Under the pieces are notes generated by a model, which ran no database searches, was not told where the DNA came from, and saw only the letters and a list, made by a program, of their open reading frames with translations. Both the position numbers and the translations under genes were made by a program. Positions 48,270-57,800 of a DNA stretch of 64,000 bases are shown here, one piece after another (the first letter of the stretch is position 1; each line of letters begins with the position of its first letter). The stretch comes from Pseudophaeobacter profundi (lineage in GTDB: Bacteria; Pseudomonadota; Alphaproteobacteria; Rhodobacterales; Rhodobacteraceae): contig NZ_JARJEF010000009.1 in the NCBI RefSeq assembly GCF_029697505.1, forward strand, positions 62,001 to 126,000, given 5' to 3'.

Positions 48270-49043
48270 TCAGTGCGCGGGGCGATGGTTCTTCAACAGA
48301 TCCTGCAGAGTGGCAAGGGCCTCGATTTCGTCTTCGTCCGCCACACGGGCCAAGGCTTTTGTGTCCCGGATCAAAATGCGGTTGGGTTCGAGAATGTCGA
48401 TAACCCGTTGATCGTTGAGCGCATGCAGGGAGCGAGATATCGATTCCGGCCGTGTGCCCAGCAGATGGGCCAGATCGGCACGGCTGATAGGTATCTTGAC
48501 CTCGATGCCCTGCGGACCTGGCTGCAGGATATGGTCGATATCGCGAAAGCGCGAACACATCAGGAGCAGGAATCCGGCAATCCGCCCGGCGATCTTCTGG
48601 TTAGACAGAATGATCAGCCACTCGCGCGCCCGATCCAGCTCATTGGTGATAGCCAACATCACAGCGCGTTCAAGGTCGGGCGATCGCGTCAGCAGGGCCT
48701 CGAATTCCGCACGGGGAAAGGCGCAGATTTCCGCGTCTGTCGCTGCCTCGATGGAAAACTCTGCCGCGCCGTCGAAAGCCCTTCCGAATGTGTCCCCCTC
48801 GACAAGAAGCCCGACGATATGCTCTCGCCCATCGGCCAAAGTCCTTTGAATTCGAAAAATGCCGGACTGAACGCAGCCGATGAAATCGCATTTCTCCTGC
48901 GCATGAATGACAGTTTGTCCAGCGCGATAGCTTTTCGAATGGCACATCGCGTTCAGCGCGTCCCGTGTTTCGGGGCGAAGCTGCGAAAACGCCATCGATC
49001 CAGACAAAGCCAGGCGCACCCCTTTGTGAGTCTTTTTCGTCAT
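48270..49043 (-). CDS. Crp/Fnr-family regulator without the iron-sulphur cysteine cluster
   Basis: 257 residues. Cyclic-nucleotide-like beta-roll (about 35-135), dimer helix, and a helix-turn-helix (ISRADLAHLLGTRPESISRSLHALND) whose recognition helix holds E-S-I-S-R, the E-x-x-S-R used by FNR-type proteins to read TTGA. Cysteines at about 34, 52 and 57 do not match the FNR cluster spacing, so it may sense redox, NO or a metabolite. Starts at 49043 (directly after GGGGGG) or 48995 (MAFSQL). It is a candidate controller of the boxes listed here. Confidence 0.85.
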   Translation of the reverse strand: MTKKTHKGVRLALSGSMAFSQLRPETRDALNAMCHSKSYRAGQTVIHAQEKCDFIGCVQSGIFRIQRTLADGREHIVGLLVEGDTFGRAFDGAAEFSIEAATDAEICAFPRAEFEALLTRSPDLERAVMLAITNELDRAREWLIILSNQKIAGRIAGFLLLMCSRFRDIDHILQPGPQGIEVKIPISRADLAHLLGTRPESISRSLHALNDQRVIDILEPNRILIRDTKALARVADEDEIEALATLQDLLKNHRPAH

Positions 49044-49175
49044 CCCCCCGTGCCCCCCAATTGTCAGACCAGTTCAACGAGTCGCGCCACCTTCGTGTTG
49101 ATCACCAGTATTTGATCAGTACCATGATTCCGCCGCTACGACTACAAGTGGCAAACCGCTGAACCGGGGGCAGCG

Positions 49176-49189
49176 TTGACAGGTATCAA
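49176..49189 (+). promoter_or_regulatory. FNR-type box 12
   Basis: TTGACAGGTATCAA. Centre 70.5 bp upstream of the host-attachment-family ATG at 49253 (operon with fnr-like gene), and 140 bp upstream of the divergent Crp/Fnr gene. Confidence 0.65.
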
Positions 49190-49252
49190 TGACCTTTCGG
49201 TGCAAATCGGTTTCCATACCAGATGCGCAACCTGTGCACAGTGGAGGATGTG

Positions 49253-49705
49253 ATGCGTCAAAAGACATGGGCCCTGATAAGTGATGGCGTCCGTGCCCGC
49301 ATTCTGCGGCACCTCGAAGACGGCGATTCGCATGACCCGATAGAACTCGTCAGCAAGGCAAAATCGACGCGTCTGCGCGAATATCTCTCCGACAAGGCGG
49401 GCCGCAGCTTCGCATCGGGCGGCGAAGGGCGGCGCTCTGCCATGGAACCCGGGTCCGACCCGGTCCTGCGCGACATGCAGGATTTTGCGCGGGAAACCCT
49501 CAGCGTTCTGGAAGACAACTTTCGTGAGGGGCATCTGACCCGACTGGCGGTTTTCGCCGCACCAAAGATGCTGGGCATCTTGCGCCGAGAAATATCCGCC
49601 ACCCTGAGTCGTGCCGTGATCCTCGAACGCGATCTCAATCTTATCAACCTGCCGGAGACGGATCTGCGCGACGCCGTACTCCGGGCAATTAGAAAGGAGC
49701 CATAG
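49253..49705 (+). CDS. Host-attachment-family protein (Pfam type PF10116)
   Basis: 150 residues. Start MRQKTWALISDGVRARILRHLEDG is the family's strand-loop pattern (VLVADGARARF). Later LAVFAAPKMLGILRREISATLSRAVI and the DLNLINLPETDL close it. Named after a plant-symbiosis-related protein; real function unknown; fold related to release-factor-like domains. GTGGAGG precedes the ATG at 49253; a start at 49223 is less supported. It is directly upstream of the Fnr-like gene. Confidence 0.8.
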   Translation: MRQKTWALISDGVRARILRHLEDGDSHDPIELVSKAKSTRLREYLSDKAGRSFASGGEGRRSAMEPGSDPVLRDMQDFARETLSVLEDNFREGHLTRLAVFAAPKMLGILRREISATLSRAVILERDLNLINLPETDLRDAVLRAIRKEP

Positions 49706-49707
49706 AC

Positions 49708-50670
49708 ATGATTCAGACTGCACGTGATTTAGGAATGGGTTTGCCTCGGCCCCGAACCGAGATCCACGCAGCATTCAAAGCGTGTCGCACATGCAAGTTA
49801 CGCGGTTCTCAACTTTGCCGCATCATCAAGAATGAGCCTGTTTTCGGCACTCATCCGCCAATTCTGCGCCGTTTTGGCCGCGGAGAGCGAATCTTCGAAC
49901 AAGATCAGAGCAGCGGCTTTTTCGGAATTGTCCGACGCGGGTATGCACGAAGATCAGTAATAAAGGTGAGCGGTAAACGCATCCTGGTGGGACTAGCGAT
50001 ACCCGGAGACATCGTTGGCGGGCTTCTCAGTCAGGAGCATGGCTATGATTTCGATGCCGCCACCGACATCGAAATCTGTTCTTACGACAGCGCGACGATC
50101 AAGCGGCAGCTGGAAATCAACCAGCCTTTCCGAAAGTCACTGCTGCAGGAAATGAACCATCAGCACCACCGACTTTTGGACGCGCTTTGGCACAATGGTT
50201 CGTTGACCAGCCGCGAGCGGATCATTGGCTTCCTCATCAGTGCAGTCGAGTTCATGCCGACCGAGCCGCTCCCCGATGGGAGCCTTATCCTGAGCATGGA
50301 ACTCGACCGGGGCGACTGGGGGGACCTGACCAATACCGTCGTCGAGACGATCAGCCGGACGTTGCGATATCTGGAAGGGAAAAAGCTGATCACCTGCCTT
50401 ACACCCTACCGGTTCCGGATTCACGATCTCGACTCGCTCGCGACCATTGCGGGCGTGGAACTGCCCGCTCGTCGCGTGGCAGAGGGTGACCACTCAAAGC
50501 GGATGGAAACCTGCTTCAGGTCGCTGAAATCTGGCCACCGGATGACCGCCGTCAATGCACTGGGGCACGGTGCAAATAGATTAAACGCTGTCATGAAACC
50601 TGTGTCCGTGCAGAAGCGCGGCCTTGCCAGAAGGAGACCTGAGGATGTCCAAGAAAAAGTCCGAGATTGA
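49708..50670 (+). CDS. FNR-like transcription regulator with four-cysteine pattern
   Basis: 320 residues. Cys26, Cys29, Cys37 (CRTCKLRGSQLC) and Cys124 resemble the oxygen-sensing [4Fe-4S] set of FNR (Cys20, 23, 29, 122), though the second loop has seven rather than five residues. The effector domain is followed by a dimer helix and a helix-turn-helix with VVETISRTLRYLEGKKLI, the E-x-x-S-R of TTGA readers. AAAGGAG precedes the ATG. Residues beyond about 255 form an odd Arg-rich tail that overlaps the hsp20 start by 26 bp and contains a degenerate FNR box; the ancestral stop may have been lost. Confidence 0.88.
   Translation: MIQTARDLGMGLPRPRTEIHAAFKACRTCKLRGSQLCRIIKNEPVFGTHPPILRRFGRGERIFEQDQSSGFFGIVRRGYARRSVIKVSGKRILVGLAIPGDIVGGLLSQEHGYDFDAATDIEICSYDSATIKRQLEINQPFRKSLLQEMNHQHHRLLDALWHNGSLTSRERIIGFLISAVEFMPTEPLPDGSLILSMELDRGDWGDLTNTVVETISRTLRYLEGKKLITCLTPYRFRIHDLDSLATIAGVELPARRVAEGDHSKRMETCFRSLKSGHRMTAVNALGHGANRLNAVMKPVSVQKRGLARRRPEDVQEKVRD
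50542..50555 (+). promoter_or_regulatory. FNR-type box 13 (within the fnr-like tail)
   Basis: ATGACCGCCGTCAA; first base differs from TTGAC. Centre 96.5 bp upstream of hsp20 start 50645, inside the C-terminal tail codons of the regulator. Confidence 0.45.
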
Positions 50671-51172
50671 AGTTCGCAGAGAGACACCACCAGCGACCGT
50701 CGAGGGGTGGCCATCAATGCTTTCGCTCAGAAACGAGATTGATCGGTTGTTCGACGATTTCGGTACGGGGTTCTGGCGGCAACCGCTGCTGCCGCGCCGG
50801 GTCCATTCATTGTTCCCCGAAAGCGCTGAGTGGGCGCTGCAGCCGGCGACGGAGTTCGTGGAATGTGACGGTGAATACCGGGTCACGGCCGAATTGCCGG
50901 GCATGACCGCCGAGGACATCGACATCAAGCTGAGCGATGGAACGATGACCATTCGCGGTGAAAAATCGGAGGAAAAGAAAGAGGAGAAGGAAGACTACCT
51001 CGTCAGTGAACGCCGCTACGGGGAATTCCAGCGCACCCTTTCCATGCCCTCCGGTGTCGACGCCGATGCCGTTTCTGCAGATTTCGCCAATGGCGTGTTG
51101 ACCGTGACGTTACCAAAGACCCCGGAAGCGAAACAGAAGGAACGCAAGGTGGATGTGAAATCCGCCGCCTGA
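50645..51172 (+). CDS. Hsp20/alpha-crystallin small heat-shock protein (second copy)
   Basis: 175 residues. Alpha-crystallin domain at about 60-155 (TEFVECDGEYRVTAELPGMTAEDIDIKLSD; the closing G-V-L is in ANGVLTVTLPKTPEAK). Longer N-terminal arm than the first copy at 20010-20465, and about half of residues appear shared in the core. The ATG at 50645 has a GGAG site; the ATG at 50624 lies seven codons upstream. It overlaps the regulator's last codons. Confidence 0.92.
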   Translation: MSKKKSEIEVRRETPPATVEGWPSMLSLRNEIDRLFDDFGTGFWRQPLLPRRVHSLFPESAEWALQPATEFVECDGEYRVTAELPGMTAEDIDIKLSDGTMTIRGEKSEEKKEEKEDYLVSERRYGEFQRTLSMPSGVDADAVSADFANGVLTVTLPKTPEAKQKERKVDVKSAA

Positions 51173-51222
51173 AGCCAACGGCGCAGTCCAAATCCCCGCC
51201 CCCAGATGGAGGCGCATTCTTG

Positions 51223-51281
51223 CCCCGGCAGCCTTGTCCCTGATCTGTCCCTTGACTGCCTGCTGCCGGGGGTTTCTTTTT
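51223..51281 (+). terminator. Rho-independent terminator after hsp20
   Basis: CCCCGGCAGC (51223-51232) pairs with GCTGCCGGGG (51262-51271) over a 29-nt loop, followed by GGTTTCTTTTT. The clearest intrinsic terminator in the island. Confidence 0.7.
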
Positions 51282-51441
51282 GATCGCCGCCTTGTGGATC
51301 TGACCGAAGGCCATGGGTGTCCATTCAGCCGTGGCCGAACCGAGGTTTTGTGCCACAGTGACAGCCAAGACGGCTGGCGCGCCAGTTTCTCAAGCCCCCC
51401 CCAATCCAGCAGCCAACCCAAATCAAAGAAAGGCCCGACCC

Positions 51442-51732
51442 ATGCCCGCAGCCAACGTTTCGAACGTTAACCAGCAACCCGGTAGAACATGCTCCCGTTG
51501 CAGCGGGTATGACCTCATTGAATGCGAAACCACGACGTCAATCTGGAGCGGGGAAAAACCTTATGTAATAGAACGAATCCCCGCACTGCGTTGTGCAACC
51601 TGTTCAGAAGTCCTGATTGACTGCGAGACCGCAGAAACCTTGAAGCAGATCGGTCATGAGGTTCTGAACGGAGGCATGACCGGGCGCAAGATCGAGGTGC
51701 CGGTGATTACCTTCCCGGCGTCCGCCTTCTAA
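51442..51732 (+). CDS. YgiT-type zinc-finger protein (MqsA antitoxin-like domain)
   Basis: 96 residues. Two CxxC motifs bind zinc: CSRCSGYD near 16-19 and CATCSEVL near 53-56, followed by TAETLKQIGHEVLNGGMTGRKIEVPV. This resembles the N-terminal zinc domain of MqsA. In typical loci a toxin (DUF4258 or MqsR-like) is adjacent; none is visible here, and the C-terminal HTH of MqsA is absent. The ATG at 51442 is chosen; the open frame upstream has no motif. Confidence 0.72.
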   Translation: MPAANVSNVNQQPGRTCSRCSGYDLIECETTTSIWSGEKPYVIERIPALRCATCSEVLIDCETAETLKQIGHEVLNGGMTGRKIEVPVITFPASAF

Positions 51733-51833
51733 GCAGCGCGCATTTTTCCCACCACACCGACGACCTTGTTTTAGCCATGGGTTTTGGCGCAACGTGGGCA
51801 GACGGTGCAGAAGAAATAAATATCGCCGGGCGT

Positions 51834-54800
51834 TCATGCCCTCGCGCTGGCCTGTCGCGTATGCTTGATGCTGCCGCGGCAGACTTGCACGTGAACCTGG
51901 CGGGTCGATCCGTCGGTTGGAAACTCCACGAGCATCCCGTCTTCACCCTTCCCATCCTGCGTATTGGCAGAACTGCCATCCCTACAATCGACCTGCTGCA
52001 CCTCTATCGCAATGGACCCGGCCTGTCCCCGCACCGTCGCGCGGTAACCGGTCCAGTCCGAAGGCAGGCAGGCGGCGATGTGCAAGGCGCCGCCCCGCAG
52101 TTCCAGACCAAGGATCCCTTCGACCGCCAGGCGCCAGCCCCAAGCTGCGGCGCCGGTATACCAGGTCCATCCGGCCCGACCTTCAAACGGGGCCGCACCA
52201 CCTACGTCTGCCGGCATGATGTAAGGCTCACCGCGATAGTCGAGCACCCCCTCAAGAGTTGTGCTGCGCCGCGCGGGGTTGATCAGGTCGAATATCCGGT
52301 AGGCTTCATCGCCGTCGCCAATCCGCGCGAAGGCCAACCCGAACCACGCGGCCGCGTGGGTATACTGGCCACCATTCTCGCGGACCCCCGGCGGATAGGC
52401 GCGAATGTAACCGGGATCGCGTGGCGTCTTGTCGAAGGCCGGAGTCAATAGCCGCACAAGCCGGTGTTCGGGGTCGATCAGATGGGCGGCCGCCGACCGG
52501 AGCGCCTGTTCGGCGCGCGCCCGGTTCGGAGCGCCCGCCAGAACCGCCCAGGACTGGGCGATGCTGTCGATCTGACACTCGTCATTCTGCGCCGACCCCC
52601 ACGGCACGCCATCATCGTCAAAGGCGCGAATATACCATTCGCCGTCCCAGGCGCAGGCTTCCGCAGCCCGCCGCAATTCCCCTGCACGCTTGCGCCAGAA
52701 CCCTGCCTCATCCGCGCGGTCAGACAGATCGGCCAGATCGGCACAGGCATCGCCGCAATACGCCGCGAACCATGCCAGCCAGACACTTTCACCGCGCCCC
52801 CGGCAGCCAACCCGGTCCATGCCGTCGTTCCAGTCTCCGCTGCCGATCAGTGGCAGACCGTGCGCCCCCTTGGTCGCGCCGCGCTGCATCGCACGCAGGC
52901 AGTGATCAAGCAGCGTTGCCTTTTGTCCGATCTCGAACGCAGCATAGCGGTCCTCTTCGTCCTCGGCCAATGGCGGGGCGGAAAGAAAGGGCACCTGCTC
53001 GGTCAGGATGGATGTGTCGCCGGTGGCGCGGACATAGGCATGAGTGGCGTAGACCAGCCAGAGCATATCGTCCGAACAACGGGTCCTGACACCGCGCTCC
53101 TCTGGTGGGTGCCACCAGTGCAGCACATCACCCTCTTCAAATTGGTGGCCTGCGCAATCAAGGATATGGGCGCGCACGCGATGCGGCTCGGACAGCAGGA
53201 ACGCCATCATGTCCTGCAGCTGATCGCGGAACCCGACGCCACCGCTGGCCTGCTGGAACCCGGCGCGCGCGAGGATACGGGAGGCAAAGGACTGATACGG
53301 CAGCCATCGGTTCACCATCAGGTCGAAGGCCTCGTCCGGTGTCTCGACCCGGATCGCGCCAAGACGGTGCTGCCAGACATCCGCCACAGCCTGCGTGGCC
53401 GCAGCCGCCTTTTCAGGTGACGCGAAGGTCTCGGCGAAGGTTTCTACCTCGGCCAGGCTGGTGGCAGCCCCGAGCACGAAGACCACCTTTTCCGTCGCAC
53501 CCGGCGCGATATCAAGATGCAACTGGTAGGCTGCGCAAGCGTCCTCCACTGTATCTGTCCGCCCCCAAGGGCTCCACCGCCGCAGACCTTCGGGCAGTGC
53601 AGTACCGCCGGGGCCAAGAAAAGCCGCACGGTCACAGGTCATCGCATGGGCCTGTCGGCTGGCGGTCAGGAACGCGATCTGACCGGCAAAGGCCGGTGAC
53701 CAGCCGCTTTGCGCGATCAGCGCCCGGGCCGTGTCGTGATAGCCTGTCCTGACATGCGGCTTGGCGATCGACGGCGTCGCCCCAAGTTGCCAGTCGGCAT
53801 AACAGGTCGCAGTGATGCGCCGCGGGCGGTCGGTGGTGTTCGTCAACTCCAAGCTGATCAGCTTGACCTGCGCATCCTTTGGCACCGAAACCGAAAGCCG
53901 CTGTGTAAGCCCCTGCGAGAACCGCTGCCAAACCGTCTCGCCCGCCCGGTGCGTGGTGCGGCAGGGTGCCTGATCGCCCGCTGGCAACGGTGTGACCGTC
54001 CAGATCCGTGCGGTTTCTTCGTCTCGCAGATAGACCGCTTCCCCCTGTGTGTCTGAGACTGGATCGTTTGACCATGGCGTCAGGCGGAACTCCCCGCTGT
54101 TGAGGCTCCAGGTGAAACCCAGCCCAGATTCCGTGATGATCGTGCCAAACTTGTTGTTGGAAATGACATTGCACCACGGCACTGGGGTCTTCAGGCCCGG
54201 CTCGGTCTGTATGAAATAGTCCCCATTGTTGGGGATAAAGCCCCCGAGACCGTTGTCGAAAATCAGGTCTTTGGGCCCCTCAGAAGGCTCGAACGTCTCG
54301 GTCATCGGTTGGCCACCAGGGGCGAAGACCGGTGGTTTGACGTAGTTTTCCGGCGCTGTCGGCAGCGCCACATCCAGCGTTGGTGCAGCCCCATCAAGCG
54401 TCACCCGCGCAAGCGTTTCAAGGGCGCGCACCTGTGACCGCGAAATACGGTCAACGCTGTGCAGATGAATACCGCCGTCGCCGCCAATCCCCTCAGCGAG
54501 CCCGGCATCGCGAAGCGCATCGCGCAGTCTCGCGGCAATCGGCGCTTCGTAACTTGAAGCCTTCGTGCCAAGAACCACAAGATCGGACCGCAGGCCATTT
54601 CGTCTAAGCCAACGCTGCGCGCGCACAAGGAAGGGGAGAAGATCAGCCTTTTCTGCGCCCGCGACCCGGACCAGCATGATCGGGAGGTCACCAGAAACAC
54701 CCAGCCCCCACAGGTCGGGTTGTCCTGATCCTGTGGTCTCTCCGTTCGCGGCGGTCCTTGCAGGCGGCCTAAGCAGATGGGTGGCCAGGCGCTGTGTTTC

Positions 54801-57800
54801 GGCCATTTCCGATGGTGTCAGCCCGACACGATTTGCCTCATCTGCGGCTGATCGGGCGGCATCCTCAAAGGCCCAGTCCAGTGCGGGAGCGGTCGCGTAG
54901 CGTTCTGCCGTGTCGATTGCCGCCTGCCGTGACCCGGCCGCAATCGTTAGAAAAGCGAATGTTGTACGCTGTCCCGGCGCAAGACTGGCCCGCGCCCGCA
55001 GCGCGGCAACCGGATCGAGAGTCCACCCTGTCGTCCCCGTCATTTCCGCGTTTGCAGCGGCGAGATAAGTTCCGTGGCGACCGACCAGCGCCCGCCTGTC
55101 CGTCTCGGTGCCCTCAAGGACCACGCCCCGGTCCTCACATAACAGCCGGTGCAGCATCACCGGCGGCGCATCTTCGGGTCGGCGTGGACGCCGGGTGAAA
55201 TACACAGCGTTCATGTCCGACAAGATCTCGCTCCTGACGAAGAGCTTGCTAAAGGCAGGGTGGCGTTCATGCGCCGTATGCGGTGCAAGAACCGGTTCCG
55301 CATAGGTCGTGACGTCGATCACCCGGCGGCGGTCGTCATGATTGACCAGCGTAACGCGCCGGATCTCCACGTCATCGGCGGCAGCAACGCAAATTTCCTG
55401 TGTTGCGGCGATGTCATGGTGCTGCAGATGGAAGGACGCTTTTTCGGCGTGAAACATCACATCCATCCATTGTTCGGGCCTGCGCCGGAATTCCCATGTC
55501 GCGCCATCCTCGGCATCGCGTAGCAAAAGCCGCGCCGCGCCGTTGTCGCTGACAGGATTCCCGCCCCAGCTGGTTAGCGACTGCCCGTGCCGCCAGATGC
55601 TTCCCGTTGCTGCGCTCGACAGCCAGATTGACAGATGCCCGTTCCCGAGTGTGTGGACCTGCGGCGCATCTGTGTTCTCGGCGGGCCAGCCGTGCAACGG
55701 GCGAACGCGTCGTTCAATCTGCTCTGGAAGCGTCGAGCCTGCGTCTGGCAACGGCTCCGGTATATATTCCCACGGCACCCGTTCATGCATCAGCAGATCA
55801 ATGGCGGAAATGCGCGGGTCCCGGCTAAAACGACGCACGAAAATACTGTCGTTGAGCGCGTTGCCAATGGCAGACAGAAGCATCCCCTGATGGTGTGCCA
55901 TATAGGTGAAAACCGGCACGTGGGTGCCTGTTTCGGGCAACCGCGAAGGTGTAAAGTCAACGGCATCGTAGAATCCGTAGCGTCCCCGGATGCCGAGCGC
56001 CTCAAGCCTGCGTAGATTGCGCACGACGGCCCCCGGTCGGACCGACAGCGCAAGCGCACTGGCGTAGGGGGCAACAACGTAGTCCTCTGCAAGTCCCTGG
56101 CGCATGCCCAGCCCGGCCACGCCGAAGGCGCGATACTGGTAGTTCAGCGCCGTGTCCCGTGCGGAGAATGCAGCTTCCGACACCCCCCAGGGCAGACCGA
56201 GCCTGTCTCCGTAGCGACGCTGAATATCGACTGCGGCCTGCTCGCTCTGGCCCAGCAACTGACCCGGAGCACTGCGGATCAGAAGCGCCGGCATAAGGAA
56301 CTCGAACATTGATCCGCTCCATGACAGGACCGTAAGTGGACCGGAGGACCGCGAGATCGGCCGCCCCAGATGGAACCAGTGTTCTGCCGGAACATCGCCT
56401 TTGGCGATGGCGACGAAACTGGCCAGCCGCGCCTCGGACGCGAGCAGATCGTAGCGGTGATCGTCCATCCGGTCGAAGCTGAGATTGTAGCCGATAAAGA
56501 ACGTCCGGGTTTCCCGGTCGTAGAGGAAAGAGAAGTCCATTCCCATCGCAAGCCCGTCGGCCTTCTGAGCAAGGACCAACAGGTTGTCGCGCAAAGCCAC
56601 CTGTGCGGACTGTCCAGCGGAAATGGCGGCCTGTAACTCTGTGCCGTCGACGCCGGTTTTCACAAGGTCTTCAATGCCGTCCTGCAGGCGTTTCAACGCA
56701 TCCTCAAGCTGCGCGAGCGGCATGTCCGGACACAGCATTTTTGCGACTTCACCGGCGTGTTCCTCCAACTTCATCCACCCGTCGATCACCAACCACGGGC
56801 AAAGGGTGTCGAGATCACGCATGAAGCTTGCCGCGTGATGGCGGCTGCGCTCGAACCAGAAATGCAATTCTTCCGGATCGGCGCCAGGCGTGGCATCCAG
56901 GGCTTTCAGGATGGCCCCGGATAGCTTGGGCAAGTCTTCTTCAAGACTCCGACAAAGAGCCCTGCGCCACCCAGCGGGATCATCGCGAGCCGCTTCTGCT
57001 CTCTCGCAGAGGACGCGGATCCGCGCCCCTATCACTTGTGAATGTTCAGTCGGCAGATCGCCGGTTGCCTCTGCCAACACTCCAAGCGTGTCGATGAAGC
57101 CGTCCCAGAGGGAGCGCGACAGCGCCGGGCCATTCGCGACCTCGATAAAGCCTTCGCGCAGCGCCAGAAGTGACACCGAGAGGTTGCCACTGTCCACTGT
57201 TGAGACATAGCGAGGCTCCAGCGACAGAAGGGTGCGCGTATCGAACCAGTTCACGAGATGCCCTTGGTGGCGCTCGATCCGTTCCAGCGCCTCCAGCGTA
57301 TACTCAGTCCGCTGCGCGAGGTCACGCAATCCGACATGTCCGAGATCAAGTGCCGTAATGGACGACAGGAATTGCATCCCGATATTCGTGGGCGATGATC
57401 GGTGGGCGATTTTCGCCTCGGGATCGGTCTGGTAGTTGTCGGGTGCCAACCAGTTGTCTTCAGGTCCGGCGAAGGTCTCAAAATAGGCCCATGTGCGCCG
57501 CGCGATGTGACGGAGCCAGACAACGTCAATGTCGGAAAGACTGTCCTCTGCGGGCTGCCATGGTCGACATATCAGGTAGGCGATTTCTGGCGACAGGATC
57601 CAGAGCACCAGCAGCGGCAGTGCGCCAGGCAAGGCGGCAGGTGCCAGGACGGCCAGTGTGATCGTGATGGCGAGACCAAGCAGGGGGGCGCCCGCCATGT
57701 CGATCCAGAAACGCGCCCGCGTATTGGCACCGGTTGCAGCAACATGGGCGGCGGTCGACCATTCCAGCATGTTGCGCCGCGACACGGTGAGCCGCCATAC

